Below are positions 12,741-22,542 of a stretch of DNA of 64,000 nucleotides, one piece after another; positions within the stretch are counted from its first letter, which is position 1, and each line of letters starts with the position of its first letter. Location of the stretch: positions 992,001 through 1,056,000 of the forward strand of contig NZ_QZWI01000001.1 in assembly GCF_003614975.1 (NCBI RefSeq), given 5' to 3'. The position numbers were made by a program, and so were the translations under genes. Origin of the DNA: Rahnella bruchi (GTDB lineage Bacteria; Pseudomonadota; Gammaproteobacteria; Enterobacterales; Enterobacteriaceae). The notes under the pieces were generated by a model. The model was not told the DNA's origin, did not search any database, and saw nothing but the letters and a program-made list of their open reading frames with translations.

Positions 12741-14222
12741 TTATCTTTGGTGAGATGAATCAGGCTCTGCGGCACGGTAACCGCCACCTAACGCACGGGT
12801 CAGATGAATATCAGCACTGATCCATTCGCCCTGCATCTGAATTTGTGTCGCCTGTTCCTGTAACAATGGCAACTTCGCTCTGGCGACATCGGCCCCGCTC
12901 AGGATCCCCACTTCATATCGCTGCCGGGTCAGTTCCCACAGATGCTGACTGCCATCAACTGCCATTTGCTGATGTGCATTTTCAGTGGAAAGTGTCTGTA
13001 CCTGACTGGCACTTTTCACCACGTCGGTTACCGCATCGACGACTGCCTTGTTATACGAGGCAATGCTCAGATTACTGCTGGTGCGCACAATATCCAGATT
13101 GGCGTTCAGTCTGCCGCTGTCAAATATCGGCAGCGTGAGCCCGGCGACGACACCCATTTGCTGCGCGGAACTGCGGAACAAATCACTCATATGCAAGGCA
13201 TCGTATTGCAGGAACCCCATCAGATTGATGCTTGGATAAAATGCAGCGTGCGCCGCATCAACCGCGCTCAGGGACGATTCGATATACCAGTGCGCTGCCT
13301 GCAAGTCCGGACGGCGCGCCATAAGCTCATAGTCGAGCCGCGGCGGCAAACTCTCTCTGACCGGCGGCAAGGCAACAGGTGTCAGGTGAACCGCTGGCGA
13401 TTTCAGACCCAGCATCGCCTGCAAGGAGGTTTGCAGCAATTGCAGGCGGCCTTTTGAAGCATCAATTTTTTCGTCAATTTTCGCCAGACGAATTTTGGTA
13501 CTGGTGTCATCGAATGAAGAACGAACCCCCTGCGCATAGAGCTGCTGATCCGTTTTAGCGATGATGGCTTCCTGCTCACGTAAATCCAGCAAGGTCTGAT
13601 GCAGCGCCATGTATGTCTGGATGTCCCAGTACAACTCGACCACCGCCGATGACACCAGTAAATGCGCTTCGGCCAGCTCAGCTTGTTTCGCCTGTGAAAC
13701 GCCCAGCGCCGACTGAATTTCCGAACGGTTTTTGCCCCACAGATCCAGCTCGTAGCTGCCCTGCAAGCCAAAAGTCCCGTTGGTATACCACGGGCCGGTG
13801 GTTCCCGCCGCCGGATCATCCAGCGCAAACGGCCCCATCACACCTTCTGCGGACATCTTCTGCCGCTCGACATCCGCACCGAAATCCAGCTGCGGACCGC
13901 CACGGGCTTCCTGCATCTTGATCTTAGCTTTCGCCAGTTCAACGCGTTGCTGCACAACGGCTATCGAAGGCGAATCTCTCAGTGCCTGCTCAACCAGTGT
14001 ATTTAATTGCGGATTATGGTAGTTCAGCCACCAGTCTGAACCCGGCCATTCGCGCATGGCGGAAGCAGGGACTTCCGGGGTGCGCAGCTTTGCAATATCT
14101 GTGACAGGCAGTGCAGGTTTTTCGTCATGCACCCATGCGCATCCGCTCACGGACAGAAATAAAGGCAATAAAATAAATGACGATATTATTTTATTTTTAT
14201 AAAGCTTATGAATTGATTTCAA
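12741..14222 (-). CDS. MdtQ-like outer-membrane efflux lipoprotein (TolC/OprM family)
   Basis: Outer-membrane channel component of a tripartite drug efflux system. It has 493 residues, with a lipoprotein signal ending in LSVSGC and two repeated OEP domains typical of NodT-family lipoproteins. Family segments visible include SYELDLWGKNRSEIQS, YELMARRPDLQAAHW and LTLPIFDSGRLNANLD. The best fit by memory is MdtQ (YohG) or MdtP. No inner-membrane pump or membrane-fusion partner is adjacent, so it must act with a partner encoded elsewhere or be an orphan. It sits between loiP and speA in place of speB. Confidence 0.85.
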   Translation of the reverse strand: MKSIHKLYKNKIISSFILLPLFLSVSGCAWVHDEKPALPVTDIAKLRTPEVPASAMREWPGSDWWLNYHNPQLNTLVEQALRDSPSIAVVQQRVELAKAKIKMQEARGGPQLDFGADVERQKMSAEGVMGPFALDDPAAGTTGPWYTNGTFGLQGSYELDLWGKNRSEIQSALGVSQAKQAELAEAHLLVSSAVVELYWDIQTYMALHQTLLDLREQEAIIAKTDQQLYAQGVRSSFDDTSTKIRLAKIDEKIDASKGRLQLLQTSLQAMLGLKSPAVHLTPVALPPVRESLPPRLDYELMARRPDLQAAHWYIESSLSAVDAAHAAFYPSINLMGFLQYDALHMSDLFRSSAQQMGVVAGLTLPIFDSGRLNANLDIVRTSSNLSIASYNKAVVDAVTDVVKSASQVQTLSTENAHQQMAVDGSQHLWELTRQRYEVGILSGADVARAKLPLLQEQATQIQMQGEWISADIHLTRALGGGYRAAEPDSSHQR

Positions 14223-14423
14223 TTTAACTATTCACTCAACAAATAAAACAAATTAGAAAGGAAGATAAATAATGGGGCGAACGATACGGGATAAAAACAC
14301 GGAGGAATTGTTAACGCGTGCGGACGGGGGCTATTTGCAAAGAAATAATTTTAATGAATAGAATTTAGTGAGGTATTAATTGATATTTAATATTGGTTGC
14401 TGAGTTAGCATTCACAGCACAAA

Positions 14424-14449
14424 TAAAAACGCCCGAATAATATCGGGCG
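14424..14449 (-). terminator. Terminator of speA
   Basis: Minus strand: CGCCCGA/TCGGGCG stem followed by TTTTTATTT, about 32 bases after the speA stop. Confidence 0.85.
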
Positions 14450-14481
14450 CTGATTAATTATTGATAACATTTTACGTACTG

Positions 14482-16461
14482 TTATTCGTCTTCCAGATAA
14501 GTGTATCCGTATAAACCGGATTCAAATTCTTCGACGAACTGCGCCTGCAGTTCAGCGTCCAGATCGGTTTCTTTCACCTGATCGCGGAAACGGGCCAGCA
14601 ACACATTCGGATCCAGTTGCACGTATTCCAGCATGTCAGCGACGGTATCGCCTTCATCAGACTGCTGCACTTCAATGCTGCCGTCAGGGAAGACAAACAC
14701 ATCGACCGCCGCCGTATCACCGAACAGATTATGCATGTTACCGAGGATTTCCTGGTACGCGCCGACCATAAAGAAGCCCAGCACTGGCGGATTCTCAGGG
14801 TCGTACGGCGGCATTGGCATCGTGGTCGCCACGCCGTCACCGTCAATGTAGTGATCGATTGTGCCATCGGAATCACAGGTGATGTCGAGCAGAACCGCAC
14901 GACCTACCGGTGGCTTGTCCAGACCTTCCAGCGGCAGAACCGGGAATAACTGATCGATACCCCACGCATCCGGCATTGACTGGAACAGCGAGAAGTTGAC
15001 GTACAGTTTGTCCGCCATACGTTCCTGCAATTCGTCAATGATCGGACGGTGCGCACGGTTACTCGGATCCAACTGATCCTGAATTTTATTGCAGATATTC
15101 AGGTAGATGTCTTCCGCCCAGGCACGCTGCGTCAGATCCAGAATACCGTGTGCATACTGCGAATGGACATCGTGCAGATCCATCTGGCAGTCATGTAGCC
15201 ATTCACGCAGTGAGCGACGATTTTCCGGATCGTGCATTTCATTCCAGGTATCCCACATGCTGCCGAGCGCGCGCGGTGCGTCATTTTCTGGCGCAACCGG
15301 CTCTTTAAACTCGTTGCGTTCAACGCCAATCACATTGGAAACCAGCACGGTGTGGTGCGCGGTCACGGCGCGACCTGACTCGGTGATCACCGTCGGGTGT
15401 GGCAGGCCATGCTCATTACAGGCATCGCCGATACCCCAGATGACGTTGTTGGCGTATTCGTTCAGACCGTAGTTCACCGAGCAGTCAGACTGCGAACGGG
15501 TGCCTTCGTAATCCACACCCAAACCGCCGCCGACGTCGAAGCACTGAATGTTGACGCCCAGCTTGTGCAGTTCGACGTAGAAACGCGCAGACTCACGTAC
15601 ACCTGTTGAGATATCACGGATATTCGCCAGCTGAGAACCCAGATGGAAGTGCAGCAGTTGCAGGCTTTCCAGACGCCCTGCTTCACGCAGCATTTCGACC
15701 AGTTGCAGAACCTGAGATGCCGCCAGCCCGAATTTGGATTTTTCGCCACCGCTTGACTGCCATTTCCCGGAGCCCTGCGAAGACAGGCGCGCGCGCACAC
15801 CCAGACGCGGGATCACGTTCAGACGCTCGGCTTCTTCCAGCACCAGTTTAATCTCAGTCATCTTCTCGATAACCAGATACACCTTGTGGCCAAGTTTCTC
15901 GCCAATCAACGCCAGACGGATGTATTCGCGGTCTTTATAACCATTACAAACGATCACGGAACGGGTCATCCCGGCGTGCGCCAGTACGGCCATCAGCTCA
16001 GCTTTCGAACCGGCTTCCAGACCCAGCGGTTCGCCGGATTCCACCAACGATTCAATCACGCGGCGGTGCTGGTTGACCTTAATCGGATAAACCAGGAAGT
16101 AGTCACCCTCGTAACCGAACGATTCGCGCGCGCGTTTGAACGCGGCGTTAATTGAACGCAGACGGTGCTGCAAAATTTGTGGGAAACAGAACAATGCCGG
16201 CAGACGCTGACCGTCCTGCTCACGCATGTCTTTTACCAGTTGTGCCAGATCAACACGGGCAGAAGGCTCATCAGGATCTGGGCAAACACTGATGTGGCCC
16301 AGTTCGTTGACGTCAAAATAGTTGTTACCCCAATAGGCAACGTTGTAAGTGCGCAGCATCTTGCTGGCATCACGATCGTTCACGGCAACCTCCTGCATGG
16401 AGCGCAAAGAAACAGTATCGCCCGCGTGTGACGGACGGTGGGACTGGATGTCATCAGACAT
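14482..16461 (-). CDS. speA: Biosynthetic arginine decarboxylase
   Basis: PLP- and Mg-dependent conversion of arginine to agmatine, the first step of the agmatine route to putrescine. At 659 residues it is the length of E. coli SpeA. The PLP lysine lies in [10 protein letters not shown]. Other family motifs are [31 protein letters not shown] and, in the C-terminal part, [14 protein letters not shown] yqgB-like frame lies directly upstream and overlaps the start. No agmatinase (speB) follows; the next genes are an efflux lipoprotein and loiP copies. Confidence 0.97.
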   Translation of the reverse strand: MSDDIQSHRPSHAGDTVSLRSMQEVAVNDRDASKMLRTYNVAYWGNNYFDVNELGHISVCPDPDEPSARVDLAQLVKDMREQDGQRLPALFCFPQILQHRLRSINAAFKRARESFGYEGDYFLVYPIKVNQHRRVIESLVESGEPLGLEAGSKAELMAVLAHAGMTRSVIVCNGYKDREYIRLALIGEKLGHKVYLVIEKMTEIKLVLEEAERLNVIPRLGVRARLSSQGSGKWQSSGGEKSKFGLAASQVLQLVEMLREAGRLESLQLLHFHLGSQLANIRDISTGVRESARFYVELHKLGVNIQCFDVGGGLGVDYEGTRSQSDCSVNYGLNEYANNVIWGIGDACNEHGLPHPTVITESGRAVTAHHTVLVSNVIGVERNEFKEPVAPENDAPRALGSMWDTWNEMHDPENRRSLREWLHDCQMDLHDVHSQYAHGILDLTQRAWAEDIYLNICNKIQDQLDPSNRAHRPIIDELQERMADKLYVNFSLFQSMPDAWGIDQLFPVLPLEGLDKPPVGRAVLLDITCDSDGTIDHYIDGDGVATTMPMPPYDPENPPVLGFFMVGAYQEILGNMHNLFGDTAAVDVFVFPDGSIEVQQSDEGDTVADMLEYVQLDPNVLLARFRDQVKETDLDAELQAQFVEEFESGLYGYTYLEDE

Positions 16462-16597
16462 AGGTAAATCCTCTTTCTATACTGACAACATGGCCAGCCA
16501 CTATCGCAGTAACAACAAGTGAGAACAACCCGTAAGGCTGGCTTTCAGACAGGATAAAACCCTGCGTGCCACAGCCATGGGACTGTTTTCCACTCAT
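16454..16597 (-). CDS. yqgB: YqgB-like small protein upstream of speA
   Basis: A 47-codon frame starting [13 protein letters not shown]. Its centre, [18 protein letters not shown], resembles the conserved core of E. coli YqgB as I recall it (ENPCAYGLLS...AAIVV), a short protein also encoded directly upstream of speA. The stop TGA overlaps codons 2-3 of speA, so the two may be translationally coupled. The ribosome site before the ATG is weak. Function in this organism is unknown; E. coli YqgB has been linked to acid stress. Confidence 0.65.
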   Translation of the reverse strand: MSGKQSHGCGTQGFILSESQPYGLFSLVVTAIVAGHVVSIERGFTYV

Positions 16598-16961
16598 ATC
16601 ATTGTAAAACACGTTTTTAGACTCCGTGTAACGAGTCGGGAGAAATCAGGGGATGAATGCCCCAAGAGGTTGCAGGCTACATCAGTTATATGTCGGGATT
16701 GCGATGCTCACGCAAACCGGAACTTACTGAGTAGCGTACCGATGTCGGCGACTGACCTGTCTATAGTCAGGCTGTCTGAAACATCGCAGAGAGGACAGAC
16801 GCTTTTCACAATGAAGGTCTGATAGAAGTGCTGCAGAACGCAATGAAGGCTGCAGGGGATGCTGTAGAAATGTTACAAACGGTAAAAAGTGGGTCATTAA
16901 ACTAACCACCTCCACACGTGCCACGCATCACCCGCGGGCATTCGAGCTGAGAAAACAGTAA

Positions 16962-17144
16962 TTACTGGAATACGCTGCTTCTATAGAGACTACAGAAATA
17001 TGCATAGCGCGCGCCGTTTATACCGGCAACCCGCTGTAATTGCAAAATGAAAATGCAGTGCAAATAGTTTCCGGACGTGAATATCACTGCAATCCCGCAC
17101 AATAACGCCATATCCATCACAAAAATGACTGGCAATTGCGGCAT
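16962..17144 (-). CDS. Possible small membrane protein at the yqgD position
   Basis: A 60-codon frame with two hydrophobic stretches (VIFVMDMALLCGIAVIF and YLHCIFILQLQ), upstream of and divergent from metK. E. coli annotates a small gene, yqgD, in the same place, but I cannot confirm similarity. It has no clear ribosome site and overlaps likely metK control DNA, so it may be spurious. Confidence 0.2.
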   Translation of the reverse strand: MPQLPVIFVMDMALLCGIAVIFTSGNYLHCIFILQLQRVAGINGARYAYFCSLYRSSVFQ

Positions 17145-17159
17145 CTGCTATCCTAAAAT

Positions 17160-17183
17160 AGCCGTCCAGATGTTAATCCGTCC
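17160..17183 (+). promoter_or_regulatory. MetJ-like operator of metK
   Basis: Three tandem 8-base units (AGCCGTCC, AGATGTTA, ATCCGTCC) resemble the met box AGACGTCT at 5-6 of 8 positions each. They overlap or follow a likely -10 box (TAAAAT at 17154-17159). MetJ control of metK is established in E. coli. Confidence 0.5.
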
Positions 17184-17342
17184 GCACGCTTGGGTGGTTT
17201 AACGCGCAAACTGCTTCAAGGCTTTGCCTAATGGGGACATGCAGGACGCATTGCGACAATGGCGAGCTCAGCTCCTCATCTGCCAGTCTCCCCAGTGCTA
17301 TGCAGTGATATCTAACCCGTCGTATGTAAGGTAAAGAACATA

Positions 17343-18497
17343 ATGGCTAAACACCTCTTCACGTCCGAATCCGTTTCGGAAGGACATCCAGATAAAATTG
17401 CTGACCAGATTTCCGATGCAGTCCTGGACGCAATCTTAGAGCAAGACCCAAAAGCACGTGTTGCATGTGAAACTTATGTCAAAACCGGCATGGTCCTGGT
17501 TGGCGGTGAAATCACCACCAGCGCATGGGTCGACGTTGAAGAAATCACGCGTCAGACTGTTCGTGAAATTGGCTATATCCATTCTGACATGGGTTTCGAT
17601 GCCAATTCCTGCGCAGTTCTGAGCGCTATCGGCAAACAATCGCCGGACATCAATCAGGGCGTTGACCGTACCGATCCGCTGGAACAAGGCGCGGGCGACC
17701 AGGGTCTGATGTTTGGTTATGCCACCAACGAAACCAGCGTACTGATGCCTGCCCCGATTACTTATGCACACCGTCTGGTGCAGCGTCAGGCTGAAGTTCG
17801 CAAATCAGGCACCCTGCCATGGTTGCGTCCGGATGCAAAAAGCCAGGTCACTTTCCAGTATGACGAAGGCAAAATCGTCGGTATCGATGCGGTGGTGTTG
17901 TCTACTCAGCACTCTGAAGATATTGCGCTGAAAGATTTGCAGGAAGCGGTGATGGAAGAAATCATCAAACCTGTACTGCCGGCAGAATGGCTGAACGCCG
18001 GTACTAAATACCACATCAACCCGACTGGCCGTTTTGTTATCGGCGGCCCGATGGGTGACTGCGGTCTGACCGGTCGTAAAATCATCGTGGATACCTACGG
18101 CGGCATGGCACGTCATGGTGGCGGTGCGTTCTCGGGTAAAGATCCGTCTAAAGTTGACCGTTCAGCAGCTTACGCGGCACGTTATGTCGCGAAAAACATC
18201 GTGGCTGCCGGCCTGGCTGACCGTTGTGAAATTCAGGTGTCTTACGCTATCGGCGTGGCAGAACCGACTTCCATCATGGTGGAAACTTTCGGTACCGGTA
18301 AAGTGTCTAACGAACAGCTGACTTTGCTGGTTCGCGAGTTCTTTGACCTGCGTCCATACGGCCTGATCCAGATGATGGATTTGCTGCACCCGATCTACAA
18401 AGAAACCGCTGCATACGGTCACTTTGGTCGCGAACATTTCCCTTGGGAAAAAACCGACAAAGCGGCTCAGTTGCGCGAGGCAGCAGGCCTGAAATAA
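17343..18497 (+). CDS. metK: S-adenosylmethionine synthetase
   Basis: Makes S-adenosylmethionine from methionine and ATP. The 384 residues match E. coli MetK. Signatures include [20 protein letters not shown] at the N-terminus, [12 protein letters not shown], and the P-loop-like [16 protein letters not shown]. The start is preceded by an AAGGTAAAG ribosome site. It stands alone, with a terminator after it. A long upstream region carries MetJ-like boxes. Confidence 0.98.
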   Translation: MAKHLFTSESVSEGHPDKIADQISDAVLDAILEQDPKARVACETYVKTGMVLVGGEITTSAWVDVEEITRQTVREIGYIHSDMGFDANSCAVLSAIGKQSPDINQGVDRTDPLEQGAGDQGLMFGYATNETSVLMPAPITYAHRLVQRQAEVRKSGTLPWLRPDAKSQVTFQYDEGKIVGIDAVVLSTQHSEDIALKDLQEAVMEEIIKPVLPAEWLNAGTKYHINPTGRFVIGGPMGDCGLTGRKIIVDTYGGMARHGGGAFSGKDPSKVDRSAAYAARYVAKNIVAAGLADRCEIQVSYAIGVAEPTSIMVETFGTGKVSNEQLTLLVREFFDLRPYGLIQMMDLLHPIYKETAAYGHFGREHFPWEKTDKAAQLREAAGLK

Positions 18498-18520
18498 TTT
18501 TTTCAGACTGTTCTGCACTG

Positions 18521-18548
18521 AAACCCTGCCCTTGCGGCGGGGTTTTTT
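18521..18548 (+). terminator. Terminator of metK
   Basis: AACCC..GCC paired with GGC..GGGTT, followed by TTTTTT, about 25 bases after the stop. Confidence 0.8.
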
Positions 18549-18679
18549 ATTGCTTGTTTTTAAGGGATTTATTGGGATGGAGTCTGAATTTTGATGGGAA
18601 ATGAAAACGGTTACAGATAATAACTTGTTATAAATTAATAGATTATTTTCATGATTAAAAATGTGTCACATAATTTTGA

Positions 18680-18693
18680 TTGATATAAATCAA
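18680..18693. promoter_or_regulatory. FNR-type palindrome upstream of galP
   Basis: TTGATATAAATCAA fits the FNR consensus TTGATNNNNATCAA exactly. It is about 210 bases upstream of galP in an AT-rich region. Occupancy and target promoter are unknown. Confidence 0.45.
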
Positions 18694-18784
18694 TTTATGG
18701 GCTATTACTCTGCATGAAAGTCCCTCCCCTGCTGCATATCTCTTTGAAACCCTTACCGAACAACCCTCCCAATCACACCTATAA

Positions 18785-18800
18785 GTGTAAACGATTACAA
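18785..18800. promoter_or_regulatory. GalR/GalS operator (external) of galP
   Basis: GTGTAAACGATTACAA differs from the gal operator GTGTAAACGATTACAC only at the last base. It is 100 bases upstream of the galP start. Confidence 0.85.
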
Positions 18801-18803
18801 CAC

Positions 18804-18819
18804 TGTGACCGGGTTCACG
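18804..18819. promoter_or_regulatory. CRP site of galP
   Basis: TGTGACCGGGTTCACG matches TGTGAN6TCACA with one mismatch. It lies between the two gal operators, as expected for a CRP-activated gal promoter. Confidence 0.75.
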
Positions 18820-18869
18820 TTAAGCTGTGCGCAGGGTAAATAACATAACAACCTAAGCATTATTACAAA

Positions 18870-18885
18870 CTCAAAACGATTGCAT
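18870..18885. promoter_or_regulatory. Possible second GalR/GalS operator of galP
   Basis: CTCAAAACGATTGCAT matches the gal operator at 11 of 16 positions, including the central AAACGATT. It lies just before the ribosome site. E. coli galP also has paired operators. Confidence 0.5.
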
Positions 18886-18900
18886 TATTTTGGAGACCGG

Positions 18901-20295
18901 ATGAACAACTCAACATCGACCAAAGGAAAACGCTCTAACAAAAGCGTCACTTTCTTTGTCTGTTTTCTCGCTGCACTGGCCGGACTGCTGTTCGGCTTAG
19001 ATATCGGCGTCATCGCTGGTGCCCTGCCATTTATCAGCCATGACTTTCAAATTACCAACCACCAACAGGAGTGGGTGGTGAGTTCTATGATGTTTGGTGC
19101 TGCTGTCGGCGCTGTGGGCAGTGGCTGGCTGAATTTCCGCCTCGGACGTAAGTATAGCCTGATGATCGGCGCTATCTTGTTCGTCATTGGTTCCCTGTGC
19201 TCCGCCTTTGCGCCTAATGCAGAAATCCTGATTGTTGCGCGCGTACTGCTGGGTCTGGCGGTCGGTATCGCGTCTTACACTGCGCCGATTTACCTGTCAG
19301 AAATCGCACCGGAAAAAATCCGCGGCAGTATGATTTCCATGTACCAGCTGATGATCACCATTGGTATTCTGGCGGCGTATCTGTCTGATACCGCATTCAG
19401 CTACACCGGCGCGTGGCGCTGGATGCTGGGCATCATCACTATCCCTGCGTTGCTGCTGCTGGTTGGCGTCTTCTTCCTGCCGGACAGCCCGCGTTGGCTG
19501 GCTGCACGTGGCGATGACGGTAAAGCGCGCCGCGTACTGGAAAAACTGCGTGATTCCAGCGAGCAGGCAAAACGCGAACTGGATGAAATCCGTGAAAGTC
19601 TGAAAGTAAAACAAAGCGGCTGGGGTTTATTTGTTAACAACAAAAACTTCCGTCGTGCGGTTTACCTCGGCATTCTGTTGCAGGTAATGCAGCAGTTCAC
19701 CGGTATGAACGTCATCATGTACTACGCGCCGAAAATCTTCGGTATCGCCGGTTTCGCCAGCACCTCTCAGCAGATGTGGGGCACGGTAATTGTTGGTCTG
19801 GTCAACGTTCTGGCAACCTTCATTGCTATCGGGCTGGTTGACCGCTGGGGCCGTAAGCCAACGCTGAAACTGGGCTTCCTGGTGATGGCAGTGGGTATGG
19901 GCGTGCTGGGTACCATGCTGCACATCGGTGTCGAATCCGATGCGGCGAAATACTTCTCCATCGCCATGTTGCTGATGTTTATCGTTGGTTTTGCAATGAG
20001 TGCCGGTCCGCTGATCTGGGTTCTGTGTTCTGAAATTCAGCCACTGAAAGGCCGCGATTTTGGTATCACCGTTTCCACCGCGACCAACTGGATTGCCAAC
20101 ATGATCGTCGGCGCGACCTTCCTGACCATGCTCGACAGCCTCGGCAACGCCAACACCTTCTGGGTGTACGCCGCGCTGAACGTGGTCTTCATCTTCATCA
20201 CCATTGCGCTGATCCCTGAGACCAAAAACGTCTCTCTGGAACATATCGAACGCAATCTGATGAAAGGCGAAGCCCTGCGCGACATCGGTAAGTAA
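18901..20295 (+). CDS. galP: Galactose:proton symporter
   Basis: Inner-membrane 12-helix sugar porter (MFS) of 464 residues that takes up galactose with protons. Motifs: [15 protein letters not shown] in helix 1, [12 protein letters not shown], the sugar-porter signature [48 protein letters not shown] and the C-terminal [13 protein letters not shown]. The start at 18901 has a GGAG site; an upstream in-frame ATG at 18880 falls in operator DNA. Gal operators and a CRP site upstream support galactose control. It follows metK as in E. coli. Confidence 0.96.
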   Translation: MNNSTSTKGKRSNKSVTFFVCFLAALAGLLFGLDIGVIAGALPFISHDFQITNHQQEWVVSSMMFGAAVGAVGSGWLNFRLGRKYSLMIGAILFVIGSLCSAFAPNAEILIVARVLLGLAVGIASYTAPIYLSEIAPEKIRGSMISMYQLMITIGILAAYLSDTAFSYTGAWRWMLGIITIPALLLLVGVFFLPDSPRWLAARGDDGKARRVLEKLRDSSEQAKRELDEIRESLKVKQSGWGLFVNNKNFRRAVYLGILLQVMQQFTGMNVIMYYAPKIFGIAGFASTSQQMWGTVIVGLVNVLATFIAIGLVDRWGRKPTLKLGFLVMAVGMGVLGTMLHIGVESDAAKYFSIAMLLMFIVGFAMSAGPLIWVLCSEIQPLKGRDFGITVSTATNWIANMIVGATFLTMLDSLGNANTFWVYAALNVVFIFITIALIPETKNVSLEHIERNLMKGEALRDIGK

Positions 20296-20302
20296 GTCCG
20301 CC

Positions 20303-20328
20303 ATTCCTCCCCTGCAAAGGGGAGGAAT
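20303..20328 (+). terminator. Hairpin between galP and sprT
   Basis: Perfect 10-bp stem TTCCTCCCCT/AGGGGAGGAA with a GCAA loop, shortly after galP. The T run is weak, so termination may be partial. Confidence 0.5.
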
Positions 20329-20370
20329 TCAAGATTGCATCTCTTCCCCACCAGATTTATCCTTCGCCAG

Positions 20371-20892
20371 ATGAAAACCTCACGTCTCCCCATCGCCCTT
20401 CAGCAAGCCGTTATGCGCTGCCTGCGGGAAAAACTCCAGATGGCCAATCAGTTTTTCGGCACCGATTACTCCGAGCCGGAAATCACCTATCAGCAACGCG
20501 GCACCAGCGCGGGAAGCGCGTATCTTCAACACTGGCAAATCCGCCTGAATCCGGTGCTGCTGATGGAAAATCAACAGCCTTTTATCGATGAAGTCGTCCC
20601 CCACGAACTGGCTCATTTGCTGGTATACCGGCGTTTTGGCCGGGCACCGGCCCCGCATGGCAAAGAGTGGCGCTGGATGATGGAACACGTGCTGGGCGTT
20701 TCCGCCAGCAGAACGCACAAATTTGAAGTTGCCTCGGTACAAAGCAAAACCTATCCATATTTATGCGCCTGTCGCGATCATCAGCTCACCGTGCGTCGTC
20801 ATAATAAAGTGATGCGAAAAGAGTCAGAATATCGCTGTCGCCATTGCGGCGAGCTCTTACGTTTCAACGCTAAAGGCACCACTAACTGTTGA
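20371..20892 (+). CDS. sprT: SprT zinc metalloprotease-like protein
   Basis: Conserved SprT-family protein of 173 residues with zinc motif HELAH at 78-82 in [18 protein letters not shown]-terminal zinc ribbon has cysteine pairs CAC and CRHCGE. The substrate is not established. The start at 20371 ([14 protein letters not shown]) matches the E. coli protein; a longer frame from 20335 would add 12 unconserved residues. It lies between galP and endA, as in E. coli. Confidence 0.93.
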   Translation: MKTSRLPIALQQAVMRCLREKLQMANQFFGTDYSEPEITYQQRGTSAGSAYLQHWQIRLNPVLLMENQQPFIDEVVPHELAHLLVYRRFGRAPAPHGKEWRWMMEHVLGVSASRTHKFEVASVQSKTYPYLCACRDHQLTVRRHNKVMRKESEYRCRHCGELLRFNAKGTTNC

Positions 20893-20984
20893 TTTTTCAA
20901 TCACTAATAGCGGTAAAGTCTCATTGTCACAGCCACTGGTATCCGTTACCCTTCCGGCCTTTTAGTCTCAGGGCTTTCAGAAAC

Positions 20985-21698
20985 ATGTTTCGTAAAACGT
21001 TCTTATCTTTTCTGTTTATCGGTGCGCTGGTACCGCTGAGCGCCTTCAGCCAGTCTGGCAAAGCCATCAATAACTTCAGCCAGGCCAAAGCCGCCGCCGT
21101 TAAAATCAATCAGGGTGCCCCGACCTTTTACTGCGGCTGTGATATCAGCTGGCAGGGGAAAAAAGGGACGCCGAACCTGCAATCCTGCGGCTATCAGGTA
21201 AGAAAAAGCGAACAGCGCGCCAGCCGGATTGAGTGGGAGCATGTGGTTCCCGCGTGGCAGTTCGGCCATCAGATGCAGTGCTGGCAGGATGGCGGACGCA
21301 AAAATTGTGCGAAAAACGCCGATTATCGTCAGGTAGAAACTGATCTGCATAACCTTGAACCGGCCATCGGTGAAGTGAACGGTGACCGCAATAACTTCAT
21401 GTACGGTCAATGGAATGGCGGAGAAGGACAATATGGCCGCTGCGAAATGAAAGTCGACTTCAAGGCAAAAGCCGCTGAGCCGCCGGTTCGCGCCCGCGGC
21501 GCTATCGCTCGCACCTATTTCTACATGCGAGACCAGTACAAACTGAATTTGTCCCGCCAGCAAACCCAGCTGTTTACCGCCTGGGATCGCCAGTATCCGG
21601 TCACCTCCTGGGAATGTGAACGCGACAACCGCATCGCCAGCGTACAGGGCAATCATAATCCTTACGTTCAGCAGGCTTGCGCACAACGAAAAAGCTAA
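20985..21698 (+). CDS. endA: Periplasmic endonuclease I
   Basis: Secreted DNase of the EndA/NucM family, 237 residues. A signal peptide ([17 protein letters not shown]) is followed by the catalytic EWEHVVPAW and [17 protein letters not shown] segments and many cysteines. The start at 20985 gives [10 protein letters not shown]; an earlier in-frame ATG overlapping sprT has no signal-like context. The position between sprT and rsmE is conserved. Confidence 0.95.
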   Translation: MFRKTFLSFLFIGALVPLSAFSQSGKAINNFSQAKAAAVKINQGAPTFYCGCDISWQGKKGTPNLQSCGYQVRKSEQRASRIEWEHVVPAWQFGHQMQCWQDGGRKNCAKNADYRQVETDLHNLEPAIGEVNGDRNNFMYGQWNGGEGQYGRCEMKVDFKAKAAEPPVRARGAIARTYFYMRDQYKLNLSRQQTQLFTAWDRQYPVTSWECERDNRIASVQGNHNPYVQQACAQRKS

Positions 21699-21799
21699 CT
21701 TAGTATTAACACGTCATCAGGGCACATTAGCTCGCGACAACGCGGGCTAATCACGCCAAAATAGCCCTCCAGAAAAGACTTTAAGGACAGCAGCCTCAC

Positions 21800-22531
21800 A
21801 TGCGCATACCCCGCATTTATCATCCGGAAACACTGACCGCTCACAGCGAGATTGCGCTGAGCGAAGATGCCGCCAACCATGTCGGACGCGTTCTGAGAAT
21901 GCAGCCCGGTCAGGCGATCCAGTTATTTGATGGCAGTAATCAGGTTTTCGAAGCCAGCATCACTCAGGTTGATAAGAAAAGTGTGCGTGTCAGCCTGAGC
22001 GAAGGCGTGCTGTCAGACAACGAATCCCCGCTGAATCTGCATCTCGGTCAGGTAATTTCACGCGGCGAGAAGATGGAATTCACCATTCAGAAATCCATCG
22101 AGCTGGGTGTGAATACCATTACCCCGCTCTTCTCTGAGCGTTGTGGCGTCAAACTTGACGGCGAACGTCTGGAAAAAAAATTGCAGCAATGGCAGAAAAT
22201 TGCCATCGCGGCCTGCGAGCAATGCGGACGTAACCGCATCCCTGAAATTCGCCCGGCGATGCAGCTTGAAGCCTGGTGTGCCGAACAGGACGACAGCCTG
22301 AAGCTGAACCTGCATCCGCGCGCCAGCCACAGTATTAATACCCTGCCGCTGCCGGTGAGCCACGTCCGCTTACTGATCGGCCCTGAAGGCGGTTTATCCG
22401 CTGACGAAATTGCAATGACCTCCGGCTACGGATTTACTGATATCCTGCTGGGACCCCGTGTTCTGCGTACAGAAACCACAGCACTCACCGCGATAACGGC
22501 CTTACAGGTTCGTTTCGGCGATCTGGGTTAA
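21800..22531 (+). CDS. rsmE: 16S rRNA m3U1498 methyltransferase RsmE
   Basis: SPOUT-class methyltransferase modifying U1498 of 16S rRNA. The 243 residues start [12 protein letters not shown]. The knotted C-terminal SAM site is visible as [15 protein letters not shown] and [17 protein letters not shown], with the hydrolase-like [17 protein letters not shown] segment in the middle. gshB begins 11 bases after the stop, so the two probably share a transcript. Confidence 0.96.
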   Translation: MRIPRIYHPETLTAHSEIALSEDAANHVGRVLRMQPGQAIQLFDGSNQVFEASITQVDKKSVRVSLSEGVLSDNESPLNLHLGQVISRGEKMEFTIQKSIELGVNTITPLFSERCGVKLDGERLEKKLQQWQKIAIAACEQCGRNRIPEIRPAMQLEAWCAEQDDSLKLNLHPRASHSINTLPLPVSHVRLLIGPEGGLSADEIAMTSGYGFTDILLGPRVLRTETTALTAITALQVRFGDLG

Positions 22532-22542
22532 GAGGAGACCAA

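Larger units (their letters stand above)
16598..17342. other. speA-metK intergenic region
   Basis: About 745 bases between the divergent yqgB-speA and metK genes. It should hold both promoters. The last 190 bases before metK carry a MetJ-like operator. One small minus-strand frame (16962-17144) is listed separately. Nothing else in the region resembles a gene. Confidence 0.5.
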
